A DNA stretch of 64,000 bases from Histomonas meleagridis. Lineage: Eukaryota > Parabasalia > Tritrichomonadida > Dientamoebidae. Below are positions 19,176-29,183 of the stretch, piece by piece. The position numbers and the translations under genes were made by a program. The notes under the pieces were generated by a model that did not search any database, had not been told where the DNA came from, and saw nothing but the letters and a program-made list of their open reading frames with translations. Location: positions 1-64,000 of the forward strand of contig WSYJ01000092.1 in the NCBI GenBank assembly GCA_020186115.1. Direction: 5' to 3'. Every line of letters starts with the position of its first letter. Position 1 is the first letter of the stretch.

Positions 19176-19790
19176 TTAGTCAGAATCGTCATATATTGTT
19201 TTCTTTGCTTTTCGCCTCTTTTTGAGTTCTTCTACTCGTTGATCGATCTGCCTGAGAGTTTCTGCATCATGCTCATGCACACCAATTTCATGCATTTCTT
19301 CAAGCCAATTAGTTCTATCCTTGATTTCCTCAAGGATTTGATCATCCATCGTAAATTTAGAATAGCTTGTTTGTGAATTTTCCTTTTTTTGTTTTTGTTT
19401 GATTGCTTCTTCATCAACACCCCACATTTTGGTGGCAAGTTCTGTTTTCCTTTCTTCAGACGAAGGACCAATGGGAACAGCAGGTGGACGAGCAGGTTCA
19501 TAAAAGTTAGTTTCTTCTATGATTGTTGATTCTTTCTTTGTTAAAGGACGCTTACCAACTTGAGCCATTGTAAAAACTTTTTGTTCTGGCTTTGGTTTTG
19601 TAACGGGCTTATAGATTTTTGGTTTTGGTTGCATAGGAAGAACACCTTCTGTTTGTATTTGTCCAAGTAAATCATTTTGTTTTCTTTTAGACATTCCATT
19701 TTTCCTCATGAGTTTTGATAAATATGCATCAGTCTCAGGGGAAAGACCGGATGCTGTTTTTTTGGATGATTTCGGTGGAAGTTGTGTCAT
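19176..19790 (-). CDS. UPF0193 (EVG1/C22orf23) family protein
   Basis: 204 residues, hydrophilic, helical. N-terminal block TDAYLSKLMRKNGMSKRKQNDLLGQIQTEGVLP and C-terminal block ILEEIKDRTNWLEEMHEIG...LRQIDQRVEELKKRRKAKK match the two conserved parts of UPF0193 proteins (a leucine/lysine motif ending in G-x-x-L-P, and the E-I-x-x-R-x-x-F/W-L-x-x-M-x-x-x-G motif). The family follows the distribution of motile cilia, which suits a flagellated protist, but its molecular role is not established. The middle segment is Lys/Pro-rich and variable. Complete at normal family length; the ATG is the first in frame. Confidence 0.75.
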   Translation of the reverse strand: MTQLPPKSSKKTASGLSPETDAYLSKLMRKNGMSKRKQNDLLGQIQTEGVLPMQPKPKIYKPVTKPKPEQKVFTMAQVGKRPLTKKESTIIEETNFYEPARPPAVPIGPSSEERKTELATKMWGVDEEAIKQKQKKENSQTSYSKFTMDDQILEEIKDRTNWLEEMHEIGVHEHDAETLRQIDQRVEELKKRRKAKKTIYDDSD

Positions 19791-20185
19791 GTCTTCGAGT
19801 TAACGTATATTAACGGTTTCAATGATTTTCAGTAAAATGGCGCATAAACAACGGTTTGCATTTTTGTGTTGGAAATTGATCGTCGTTGGTTGAAAAGCAT
19901 TCAAAAAACCGCTACAATTTGGGGGTGCTCCGATTTTGCCATCGCATAAGAAGCCATATGTGAGAATAATATAATATTGTTGTGAAAGGACTATGATATC
20001 TCCTGCCAAATTCCATAAATTGCGTACATGGTACTCATTATTATGTAATAAATTCCAATGTTTTAACACCAAAAACATTTATTTTATGACGACGGTTCAT
20101 GCTTCTCAAAATTGTTTTGCCGCACGTTGATTTGCAGTGAATCGATTACGGTTAAGTCGTTTGGTCATATCACTTTCAAAATTTA
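19791..20185. other. Divergent upstream region; Inr TCACTT at 20170-20175
   Basis: TAACGGTTT at about 19809-19817 lies 20 nt upstream of the UPF0193 ATG (MYB-type core). On the other side TCACTTTC starting at 20170 is a good initiator 14 nt before the locus 2 ATG. Nothing else recognised. Confidence 0.5.
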
Positions 20186-21451
20186 ATGGAAGATCTAAGT
20201 TCAAATCAAAATTTAAACAAAATTGAGAATGCCAATTATGGTAAATTTAAGAGCGTTCATTTATTACGTACGCTTGAAGGCATAATATTTAATTTGATTA
20301 AAGAAAATTTTGAACAATCAGTTGAACAAATAATGAGTTTATTTGATTCAAAATTTCCACATACATTTAATCTTTCATTAACTGATTTAATTTATGTTGC
20401 ATGTTTATTACAAAAAAATGATGTTGATTTATATATAGATTATATACAATCTATTCAAACTAAAGAAGAAAAAAATCAAAGTAATTCAAGCATTATTGAA
20501 GTTTTTAGTAAATATTTGGTAAATATGTATAAATCACAAAGCGCATGTCAAGAATTAAATTATATTATTGAGAAATTCATTAAATTAAATTTAATTGATA
20601 CAAAAATTATTAAAAAATTAGATTCAAATTATTTTGCACATCGAAAAAACATTTTGCAAAGTGGTTCATTAACAAGAAAATTCTTAAAAAATTATGATGA
20701 ACTTTCAAAGAATAATTTTGAACTTCATAAAAAATTAATCGAAGAAGGAGTTAATCCAAAAGAAATTGCGAAAATAATTCGAAATGATGAAATCGAAAAA
20801 CTTCAAGAAATATCATCACAAGAAAACTTTGATTTTAATAAGGCAATTAAACCATCACTTTATGAAAGATATTCATTTGTTAATCAAAGTAATGTTACAT
20901 TAATTGATTATGCAGCATTTTTTGGGTCAGTTAAATGTTTTAAATATTTACTTATGAATGGCGCAAAAGCAGAAAATACAGGTAAATATGCAGTTGCAGG
21001 TGGAAACATTGAAATCATTCATTTATGTGAACAAAATCATTCATCATTTAAAGGTGGATATGAAGCAGCAATTAAATTCCATCGAAATGATATCTTTAAA
21101 TATCTTTATGAAATAAATAGAGAAAAATTAAACAAAATAAAATCGATTAAAGAAAAAGAAAATCATGAGAAAAAATTAACAAGAATTAAAAACTTTGGAA
21201 ATGTTTGTCTTCACTTTGCGAACTATGAAATTCTTTCATTTTTAATCGAAGAAGGTATGCCAATTGATGAATCTATTATTAATGAATCAGCAAAAATTGG
21301 TAACTTATATCTTGTGAAAGATTTTATGCAAAACAATCAAATCCCAGAAAAAATTTTATTGTTTTCAACAATTTCAGGAAACATTGAACTTGTTAAATAT
21401 GTTTTTGAAAAAGAAAAAAATGATTTAAATGAAAAAGATATTAAATTTTGA
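20186..21451 (+). CDS. DUF3447/ankyrin protein, locus 2, N-terminal ORF
   Basis: 421 codons open; the segment up to Asp ending at 21439 is the likely coding part. Same plan as locus 1: helical N-terminal domain (RTLEGIIFNLIKENFEQSVEQIMSLFD), DUF3447 block (RNDEIEKLQEISSQENFDFNKAIKPSLYERYSF, VTLIDYAAFFGSVKCFKYLLMNGA, AVAGGNIEIIHLCEQNHSSF), then divergent ankyrins and a half repeat (NIELVKYVFEKEKNDLNEKD). A coiled, Lys-rich loop (REKLNKIKSIKEKENHEKK) is specific to this locus. It is followed by a long cassette array and a UBR-box segment. The ATG is preceded by a good initiator. Confidence 0.75.
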   Translation: MEDLSSNQNLNKIENANYGKFKSVHLLRTLEGIIFNLIKENFEQSVEQIMSLFDSKFPHTFNLSLTDLIYVACLLQKNDVDLYIDYIQSIQTKEEKNQSNSSIIEVFSKYLVNMYKSQSACQELNYIIEKFIKLNLIDTKIIKKLDSNYFAHRKNILQSGSLTRKFLKNYDELSKNNFELHKKLIEEGVNPKEIAKIIRNDEIEKLQEISSQENFDFNKAIKPSLYERYSFVNQSNVTLIDYAAFFGSVKCFKYLLMNGAKAENTGKYAVAGGNIEIIHLCEQNHSSFKGGYEAAIKFHRNDIFKYLYEINREKLNKIKSIKEKENHEKKLTRIKNFGNVCLHFANYEILSFLIEEGMPIDESIINESAKIGNLYLVKDFMQNNQIPEKILLFSTISGNIELVKYVFEKEKNDLNEKDIKF

Positions 21452-23774
21452 ATATTTAATATTTGTTTTAATAATTTAATGTTTTGTTTTGAGATTTGAG
21501 ATTTATTTAAAATGTTTAAAAAGAAATTAATTGAGGAATTAGAAAATCGTCAAAAAGATATACTGAAATCATTCTTCGAAAGAAAAGAAAATGATGAAAT
21601 TGGTTTTTGATCATAATATTTGGTATTTATTTAATGTTTTTAACTCATCTGTTTTAGCAGCATTAAATAAATGTCATAATGAAATATGTAATTTACTTAT
21701 TGATGATGTTGAAATTAATATCAATGTTAACGATGAAATTTATTTTAATAATTTCAAATTTTAAAATAATATTTGGAAATTATTTAAATTATTTAAGACA
21801 GCACTTATTATAGCATCAGAAAAAGGTTATATAGATATAGTTAAATTACTTCTTAAGCAAGAAGGAATTGATATTAATGCTAAAGATATAAATTTGTTTT
21901 ATATAGAGAAATTTTTGTTAATTTTATATTTTAAGATAATATTTGGAGATTATTTAAATTGTTTAATACAGCACTTATATATGCATTCAAAAACGATTGT
22001 ATAGAAATTGTTAAATTACTTCTTGAGATGAAAGAAATCGATGTTAATATTTTGGTTTATTTGTTATATTTAATATTTATTTTAATAATTTCATATTTTA
22101 AAAAAATGTTTGGAAATTATTTAAATTATTTAAATCAGCACTTACTTATGCATTAAAAAATGATCATCCTGATATAGCTAAAGTTATTCTTGAACAAAAA
22201 GATGTTAACGTTAATGCGAAAAGTATTTATTTGTAACATTTAATGTTTATTTGAGTAATTTACTATTTAAAAATATATAAAATTTACTCAAATAATTTGG
22301 TACACCTCTTATTATAGCAATCCAAAAAGGTTATATAGATATTGTAAAATTGCTTCTTCAACACAAAGGAATTGATGTTAATACTAAAGATATTTATATG
22401 TTTTATTTAATGTTAGTTTTAACTATTTAATATATCAAAATAAAACTTAGAATTTATTAAAATTTTTTATTTCAGTTCTTATGTTTGCAATTGAAAAGAA
22501 CAATGCTAAAATAGTAAAATTACTACTTGAAAACGAAAATATTAATATAAATGATAAAAATTTTTATATATTTTATATAGTCTTTATTTTATTAATTTTA
22601 TATTTAAAGTGAATATTTGGAAATTACTTTAAATATTTGAAACATCACTTATTTTAGCATCTAAATTTGGGAATGAAGAAATCATTAAATTACTTATTAA
22701 TCATCAAGGAATTAATATTAATGAGAAAGATGATAATTTATTTGATTTAGAGTTTATCAAAATAATATTTTGTTAAAAAATAATATTTGGAGTTTATTAA
22801 AATTATTGTTTTCAATTCTTATGATTGCATGTGCTAATGGCCGTAACGAAATTGTTAAATTGATTCTAAAAAAAGAAGAAACTAATATAAATGATAAAGA
22901 TTTTAAAACTCCAAAATAATATTTGGAAATTATTTAAAATATTTAGAACACCACTTATATTTGCAGCAGAAAACGGACATTCAGAAACAGTAAAATTACT
23001 TCTTGAACAAAATGGAATTAATATTCATGCCACAGATATTTAAATTTTTTATTTGAAATTTATTTAAATAGTTTAAAATTTTATGAAAATATTTGGAATT
23101 TATTTATAATTTATAGATCAGCATTAATAATAGCATCTGAGAAAGGTTATATTGATATAGTTAAATTACTTTTTGAAAAAGAAGGAATTAATACAAATGT
23201 TAATATTTATTTAACTTGTTTAGTATTTGTCTTAATGATTTAAAATTTTAATTTTTTATTTAGAAATTGTTTTTATTATTTGAATCAGCAGTTTTATTTG
23301 CTTCTTTAAATGGTTATGTTGAAATTGTAAAATTACTTCTTGAACAAGAAGATATTGATGAAAATATTCGAAATAATTTTTATTGTTATAATTTTTAATT
23401 TTATTATATTATTTAGAAATAATTTAAATAATTTAATATTTCCCTTATATTCTCATCTTTAAATGGGAAGACTGATATAGTTAAATTTATTCTTGAGCAA
23501 GAAAAAGTTGATATTAATGCTAAACTTTCTATTATTCATTTTATTTTTGTTATAATAATTTGATAATTTTAAATAATATTTGGAATTTATTCAAATAATT
23601 TTATACAGCACTTATTTTATCAGCTAAGAATAATCATGTCGATATAGTTAAATTATTACTTGAACAAAAAGGAATTGATATTAATGCAAAAGATATAAAA
23701 TTATTTTATTTAAATTTTATTTTAATATTTTAATGTTTTCAAGTAATTTTTGGAACTTATTTTAATAATTTATC
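21440..23774 (+). repeat. Ankyrin cassette array of locus 2: fourteen cassettes before a terminal cassette
   Basis: Cassettes begin at 21521 (degenerate), 21645, 21798, 21968, 22135, 22302, 22472, 22642, 22812, 22948, 23118, 23285, 23438 and 23605; the last starts at 23775. I translated each: all run 30 codons (29 for the first) without a stop and keep the ankyrin pattern T-A-L-x-x-A-x-x-x-G-x-x-x-I-V-K-L-L-L. Spacer lengths in order: 81, about 34, 63, 80, 77, 77, 80, 80, 80, 46, 80, 77, 63, 77, 80. Spacers carry stops, end typically in TTTGGAAATTATTTAAATTA then T-rich sequence and ACAGCA, and are not multiples of three. Either exons of one gene or a cassette bank. Confidence 0.8.
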
Positions 23775-24188
23775 ACAGCAATTGCACATGCAATAAAAAA
23801 TGAAAATAATGAAGTTATAAAAATACTTATTCAACAAAACGGTATTGAAATTGATGATAAAGATAACAAAGAAATAAAAACGTTATATAATGATCAAGCA
23901 AACCATTATAGAATCCAAAGAAATAGACCTATTCTCGAATGCATTCCAGGACATTGCACATTTGAACAAACTAAATACAAATATTTAATGCACAGAACTT
24001 ATTACCAATGTAAAACTTGTTCAATGCAATCAGGTTTTAGTATATGCGAAGAATGCGCCAAAACATGTCATAAAGGTCATGAAATATCTGAAGCGAAAAA
24101 TCCTTCGCCTTGTTTTTGTGATTGTGGAGCGGGTCATGGTATTTACCCATGCAAATTAATGAAGAGAAATACAAATGATGAAGAGTAA
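23775..24188 (+). CDS. Terminal segment of locus 2: ankyrin repeat plus UBR-box zinc finger
   Basis: 138 codons open from the last ankyrin cassette (TAIAHAIKNENNEVIKILIQ) to the stop at 24186-24188. After a linker comes a Cys/His-rich module: CIPGHCTF, YYQCKTCSMQSGFSICEECA, CHKGHEI and CFCDCGAGHG. The spacing C-x4-C, C-x2-C, C-x2-C, H-x2-H and C-x-C-G matches the UBR box, the zinc fold of N-recognin ubiquitin ligases that reads basic N-terminal residues. No start codon leads into this frame, so it must be joined to upstream sequence to be expressed as ankyrin-UBR, or be translated alone from the internal ATG at 23988, which would cut the finger. Confidence 0.8.
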   Translation, partial: TAIAHAIKNENNEVIKILIQQNGIEIDDKDNKEIKTLYNDQANHYRIQRNRPILECIPGHCTFEQTKYKYLMHRTYYQCKTCSMQSGFSICEECAKTCHKGHEISEAKNPSPCFCDCGAGHGIYPCKLMKRNTNDEE

Positions 24189-24486
24189 AAGATAAAATAA
24201 TCTTTTTACATATGAACTGATCAGTTCCATCAAAGCTAAACATCAATAATAAAATTTTAATATTTCTTTAAAAAAAAACTATCATAAAAAGTGAATAAAT
24301 AAATTGATAAAATCGTTAAAAAATTCGATATTCAGTCTTTACACTAAACTGTTTTTACAGTTGTAAAAAATAAGCGGCACTTTTCGATCGGTTTGAATAG
24401 AATCGCGTTCAAAAAGTGAAACCGATACTACAGATTTTTTCCCACTTTATATTTATATAAATATTTGATTTTCATTACTCAATTAT

Positions 24487-25491
24487 CTATAGTTGTGGAA
24501 AAGAGCTGCTACTTAGTTCTTTTCTTTCATTGGTTTCATTCCGTACAAGTGCTCTAATAAATGCTTTCTTTATTTCACATTTTCCAATTTGATCAAATTT
24601 TTCCTCTGTTAAAATTGATGATAATGAAACAAATGACTTTTCCCAGAGCCTTTCATAAGTTTCTGGCTTTGCCTTAATCCTTTCAAAGTTTGGGTCTTTT
24701 GATGCCCATTCACATAGCGTGTAAACTATTGAATTCACAAAATCAAAACCACAGCGAACCAGATTTTCGGCAGCGAATGACGCTGAATCAACCAACTTCA
24801 TAGCTTTCGCATTGTTATATGTTCCGGAATGAAGAAAATCGGTTTCTTCAAATTCTAATAAATTATGTTCATCTTCAACAGAAGTTTCAATTACCGAGAT
24901 ATCAATGCCAGTGGTGATAACAAATGAAGTATTAAGTGACCTTTGAAGATATAATTTTGTGGTCCCGGATAATGTTGAAATGATTAATGGATGATTAATT
25001 TGAATGGATTCACGAATTTCTTGATATATCTGACGGAACTGGAAGGGAAGAATAAAGAGAAAAAGGACAGTGCACTGCGATGCAATTTCTGTATTTGAAG
25101 AGATAACATCTAAATTACATCGAAGTTTAGCTTTAGAAGGTGTGCGCGATGATACTCGGATTTGTGATGGAGAGACAATTTTTAGTTTGATAAGATTACG
25201 GATAAATTTGGAACCAATCGATCCACAGCCAATAACGCCTACAATGAATGATGAATCTGATATTGTGTCAACTTGATTAGAGTTATTACGATCAGGTTTT
25301 GGAGGAGATTTGTGCATGTTTTTTGTGAAACGTTGGGCTACATCACACCAAAATAAACATTGATTTACAATGCACTTACGTGTAATAGAAATTTGGCTAT
25401 GTGTTTTGCTAGCATGCACGCTAAATGGACTGCTTGCTAATGTTTTACTTTGGTAAAGGTCTTGCAGATCTTCATTTAACCTAAATTCCAT
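24487..25491 (-). CDS. NOXRED1-like NADP-dependent oxidoreductase
   Basis: 334 residues. After an 80-residue N-terminal region (MHKSPPKPDRNN linker) a Rossmann fold begins: FIVGVIGCGSIGSKFIRNLI (G-x-G-x-x-G) followed by IRVSSRTPSKAKL, where SRTP points to NADP(H). FLFILPFQFRQIYQEI and LIISTLSGTTKLYL continue the F420-oxidoreductase/pyrroline-5-carboxylate-reductase-like N-domain. The arrangement with a long N-terminal region and a helical C-terminus resembles NOXRED1 proteins, whose substrate is unknown. The start is the first ATG. A true P5C reductase is less likely because the C-terminal dimer domain is not recognisable. Confidence 0.68.
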   Translation of the reverse strand: MEFRLNEDLQDLYQSKTLASSPFSVHASKTHSQISITRKCIVNQCLFWCDVAQRFTKNMHKSPPKPDRNNSNQVDTISDSSFIVGVIGCGSIGSKFIRNLIKLKIVSPSQIRVSSRTPSKAKLRCNLDVISSNTEIASQCTVLFLFILPFQFRQIYQEIRESIQINHPLIISTLSGTTKLYLQRSLNTSFVITTGIDISVIETSVEDEHNLLEFEETDFLHSGTYNNAKAMKLVDSASFAAENLVRCGFDFVNSIVYTLCEWASKDPNFERIKAKPETYERLWEKSFVSLSSILTEEKFDQIGKCEIKKAFIRALVRNETNERKELSSSSFPQL

Positions 25492-25582
25492 TTCGAAAAC
25501 ATATTTTTCAAACGTTTAATTTCACATGTACTGTTAAAAAATTGACTTGATGTTTTTTGTGTTAACTTGGCAAAAATAACAA

Positions 25583-25588
25583 AAAATT
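25583..25588 (-). terminator. RNA polymerase III terminator of tRNA-Val
   Basis: The transcript strand reads AATTTTTT directly after the acceptor stem, a standard oligo-T pol III stop. Confidence 0.6.
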
Positions 25589-25659
25589 GTCTCCGGGCAG
25601 GATCGAACTGCCGTCAAGAGCGTGTTAAACTCCTATTCTAACCATTAGACTACGGAGAC
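25589..25659 (-). tRNA. tRNA-Val (anticodon AAC)
   Basis: 71 nt without intron. Acceptor stem GTCTCCG pairs perfectly with CGGAGAC. The T arm is GGCAG-TTCGATC-CTGCC. The D arm is TCT-AATGGTT-AGA. The anticodon stem GGAGT/GCTCT has two G-U pairs, with loop TTAACAC and anticodon AAC (reads GUU, other Val codons after A-to-I editing). CCA is not encoded. A and B boxes are as expected (TAGTCTAATGG, GGTTCGA variant AGTTCGATC). Confidence 0.95.
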
Positions 25660-25843
25660 TCTTGATTTTTTTCATATCGAAAACAATAAAAGTAATAAAT
25701 AAACAAAAAGTAACAATTGAAAAAAATGATATCATTCTGAATTCATCAATTAAAAAATACTTATAACCTTGAGTAGAAACTAAAAAAGCACAAAATAAAA
25801 AATTATAATTATTGTTTTTATTTAAAATAAAATAAACAAAAAA

Positions 25844-28297
25844 TTATTCTTTATCAATTAATGTTTTTGCAGTGAAGAATCGCATTAATGGAATTGAATT
25901 AATATTAAAAACAAATGAGTTAATTCCTTCTTCTAAATAATGATCCAGAGCGTTTTTGTCATCATTTTCATATTTATCATATAACAAAATAATTTCTTTT
26001 TCTTTTTCCATTTTTTTAATTTTTCTAATTGAATAAGTTATTATTTCATTATTTATCAAATCATTTTTACCTAATTCATCAGAAGAAATACAAACGAAAT
26101 CGGAATTTTTAGCAATTTGATCCGAAACGTAAAAAGCTCTTTGAGTTTCTATGATTGCACCTACTGAAATTTCGTTTGATATTTTATTAATTATTTTTTT
26201 TATTTCCATTATTTCATTACCATCATTCACAAATGGTATTAAAACGCGTATATTCGCATTAAAATCTTTAATAACTTTTAAAATTGCTCTCATTTGCATA
26301 TTTAAAATGTCTTTTCTTATTATCAAAAATGATGCTCCTTTAATGTTATTATTATTTTTGTTATTTATTTCATTTAATAATATGTTCTTTTTGGTATCGA
26401 TCTCTTCTTGATCAATAGTTTCTTCGAATTTTTCTCTTTGTGCTTTAAGTTGACCGATTTCTTCTGCGAGATCAATTGGATCATAATCATAATCAGAATT
26501 TGATTTAAATGAATCCAAAAGAGTTAATATTAATGGTTTATCTTTAATAACTTCGACAATTTCTTTTAACTTTTTAACAATATTTTCTTCAAATTCATTA
26601 ATATCATTTTCATTTTCATTATTAAAAAATGATTTAATCGGATAATATAAAATTCCATCAGTACCAACTTCTAATGATTTATTAATTTCATCAAAATTAT
26701 TCGTGTGAGAATATATATAAAATTTATTTCTACGGATTTCATCAGCCCATAAAAGTATTTCTTTTAAGTCAGAATTATCGATTCTTATTTCTTTTGGAAT
26801 ATTTACTTTGTTAAGATAAACAATTCCATCACCAGAAACAGTCACAATATCATTTTCATGGATAATATTATTTCCACATTTTGCAATTTTTTCTTCTTCA
26901 TTAATAATTAATCCATCACAACCAATCGCTGCTGTTTTTTTAAACAACAAAGCGATTGTTTGTGAAAATGAATTATTTGATGAAGTTACAATTGCAGACG
27001 ATTTCATAAATAAATCAAAGTTATTAATATTTAAAGAATTTTTAAAATATATAAAATTTTCATTTTTGTTTTCATCAAAATTAGAAGTATTAAATAAGAC
27101 TTTTCCAGTAACATTAAAAGAACTTGCAAAATTTCCTTTACAAAATATTTTTTCATTCGAATCATTAATTAATGGAGTAGAAAGTTGTCTAATATCATCA
27201 TAATTAATTAGTTTAAATGCATCGATTTTATTTATTGATTCATTTTTAACCAAATCTTTAATGAATTTGAATTTTCCGGCTGATGTTAATTGTAATGATG
27301 TAACATTTAGAACATAACATTCATTGTTATGTATAAAAAATGTGATACATTTTGATTCTTTTAAATATGCTTCAATTGATTCTGAGATTTTTATCATTTT
27401 TTCATAAAGCGTTTTTTCTAATGTATCAATTGAAGTCTTTGGTTTATTTGTTAATTTGTTCCTATAATGTCCATAATATTTGGAAATGCCTGTAAATGCA
27501 TCGCGTGTCGTTAATTTACATTTAAAGAGAATTTCGTTTTCTTTGCCATAAAATGTCGGAAATATCGAAATTGATATTCCTTTGTTATCAGAATTTTGAT
27601 GCTTTTGGAATGCAAGTATAAAGGAATTGTTTTGGTATTTGAAAAATGAAATTATAATTTGTTTCAATTGTTCAAATGGATCTTGTGGAAATGGTTTATT
27701 TGTTTTCTTGACAATTAGAGACTTATATAATTTAGATAAATACATGTAGTCATTGCCTGTAAGTAAATCAGTGTTTGAAATATTTCTCGATTTTTGGAAA
27801 TTTTGAAACTCAGTCTCAAAATCATCATCAGATATATGAAGTATAATAGAACCATAACGCCTTATATAATGGCTATACGTTCGCCATATATAAGTTTTGT
27901 TTCTGGTGATTTTTTCTAGGCTTAAAGATGTAAAATCATTTAACCCAATATTTGAAATTTCTGGTAGTAAACCTCCTGAACTAATAGACAAGCAAGCCCG
28001 TGCGTTAAGCAAAAGTGGAAATTTAATGGAACCAAATTTTTTTTTTGTATTTTCTTCAATTAATTTTACTCCATGGAGTACTTCATCTATAATAAAATCA
28101 ATTTTGTCATTTCCTGATGATGCGAATTCTTTGGATGCTGTAATTGTTATTATGAATCCTTTGGGAATTTGTATATTGATTGAATGTAATTGACCAAGTA
28201 TCGAATTTTCATAACCAATAATGGATGCTGCTTTTGTAATTCCAAACTTTTGAATTAGCTCTGATACTTCTTCTGATGAAAATACAAGTTGTTGCAT
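25844..28297 (-). CDS. Divergent PPDK/PEP-utilising enzyme, probable pseudoenzyme
   Basis: 817 residues with the plan of pyruvate phosphate dikinase: N-terminal ATP-grasp (PLLLNARACLSIS...NIGLNDFTSL, YGSIILHISDDDFE), central swivelling domain (FASSFNVTGKVLFN...AIVTSSNNSFSQTIALLF) and C-terminal PEP barrel (RVLIPFVNDGNEIMEIKKIINK, VGAIIETQRAFYVSDQIAKNSDFVCISSDELGKNDL, ending GINSFVFNINSIPLMRFFTAK). Functional PPDK interconverts pyruvate, ATP and phosphate with PEP, AMP and PPi. Here the T-S-H-A motif with the phospho-His is replaced (NNSFSQTI), and the G-E-H-G-G-D region with the catalytic Cys is replaced by YDKYENDDKNALD. Length is slightly under the usual 870-880. It is open throughout, so I infer a retained non-catalytic paralogue. 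Confidence 0.72.
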   Translation of the reverse strand: MQQLVFSSEEVSELIQKFGITKAASIIGYENSILGQLHSINIQIPKGFIITITASKEFASSGNDKIDFIIDEVLHGVKLIEENTKKKFGSIKFPLLLNARACLSISSGGLLPEISNIGLNDFTSLSLEKITRNKTYIWRTYSHYIRRYGSIILHISDDDFETEFQNFQKSRNISNTDLLTGNDYMYLSKLYKSLIVKKTNKPFPQDPFEQLKQIIISFFKYQNNSFILAFQKHQNSDNKGISISIFPTFYGKENEILFKCKLTTRDAFTGISKYYGHYRNKLTNKPKTSIDTLEKTLYEKMIKISESIEAYLKESKCITFFIHNNECYVLNVTSLQLTSAGKFKFIKDLVKNESINKIDAFKLINYDDIRQLSTPLINDSNEKIFCKGNFASSFNVTGKVLFNTSNFDENKNENFIYFKNSLNINNFDLFMKSSAIVTSSNNSFSQTIALLFKKTAAIGCDGLIINEEEKIAKCGNNIIHENDIVTVSGDGIVYLNKVNIPKEIRIDNSDLKEILLWADEIRRNKFYIYSHTNNFDEINKSLEVGTDGILYYPIKSFFNNENENDINEFEENIVKKLKEIVEVIKDKPLILTLLDSFKSNSDYDYDPIDLAEEIGQLKAQREKFEETIDQEEIDTKKNILLNEINNKNNNNIKGASFLIIRKDILNMQMRAILKVIKDFNANIRVLIPFVNDGNEIMEIKKIINKISNEISVGAIIETQRAFYVSDQIAKNSDFVCISSDELGKNDLINNEIITYSIRKIKKMEKEKEIILLYDKYENDDKNALDHYLEEGINSFVFNINSIPLMRFFTAKTLIDKE

Positions 28298-28605
28298 CCC
28301 AAATAAGATAACGTATATACGACCGTTTAGCTAAACACCTCTAATTCCATTTTTGATACAAGATAAAAGGAAAAAGATACAGCACAACTGAACGCTTCAT
28401 AACTTTCACGAAATACTCTTTTTACTAATAGTTTTATTGTTCAAAAATAATTTTTGAAAATTAGGAAGAATAAATTCTAATTATTATAAATGTATTCCTA
28501 TTTAATTAGTGATGAGAACAGTCAAAACAAATTGCATTATATAGTAAATAAAATTTTACAAAATTCTTTTCTCAGCACAAACTTCAAACATTGATTACTT
28601 TTTAG

Positions 28606-29142
28606 TTAACCAATCAAAAAGTGTAAGAGCATTGAATAGTTTATTCGGTGTGAATCAAAATTTTTGATATTTTTTCTCTTTTCAAGTTTCTTTTCATTGA
28701 TTACGTCAATACTTTTATCTCTGTTATCATCTATCCATTCGAAAGTATCATTTATTTCATCTAATATTGAATTTAATGATTGTTTTAGCCTTAAACGAAA
28801 TCCTTCGAGTTCGTTAATTACATCATTTTTTCTATTATTATCATTATCATTTTCTTTATATTTCAATGCATTTTTTTTCAATTCATTCAGGATATCATCA
28901 TTCAGTCCTAATTTTATTTTCTTTGTTATTCCAGACTTTATTTGATTTAGTGATATTGTAAACATAAAACTAGCATCAACATTAAATGTAACTTTGATTT
29001 CATCATTTGAATTAAATTCTTTTAGAGGAATTTCTCCCAAATATTTATTATAAGTTGTTTTCGAATTTTCTCCTTCAAATATTTTAATAGATTTTTTTTT
29101 AATTTTAAATTCTTTCATTGTTGGAATTGTTGAATTTCAAAA
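28606..29142 (-). pseudogene. Hsp70 C-terminal fragment (substrate-binding domain), 5' truncated
   Basis: Starts abruptly at NSTIPT (Hsp70 linker/SBD motif N-T-T-I-P-T), just after an in-frame stop. It continues IKIFEGENSKTTYNKYLGEIPL and EIKVTFNVDASFMFTISL, the Hsp70 beta-sandwich in the right order, then a helical Lys/Glu/Asn-rich lid (LEGFRLRLKQSLNSILDEIND). The ATPase domain (about 380 residues) is missing, and the sequence upstream belongs to the MULE. The open frame from ATG 29118 would give 170 residues. Most likely a gene fragment truncated by, or captured next to, the transposon. Confidence 0.7.
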
Positions 29143-29183
29143 CTTGATAATTATCTTATAACAATACTTGAATTTGGTAATGT

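Noticed and set aside
13525-24188. Regular repeat-spacer pattern that could be taken for a CRISPR array
   Set aside because: The 90-nt units encode varied ankyrin repeats with codon-level divergence and the 80-nt spacers resemble each other; there are no short identical palindromic repeats, and the context is eukaryotic.
23988-24188. 66-codon frame as a stand-alone small protein
   Set aside because: It starts in the middle of the UBR box and the same frame is open back to 23775 through an ankyrin cassette.
24378-24428. Apparent inverted repeat CACTTTT/ATCGGTTT with AAAAAGTG/AAACCGAT
   Set aside because: The two complementary blocks occur in the wrong order to nest in one hairpin; probably two chance matches.
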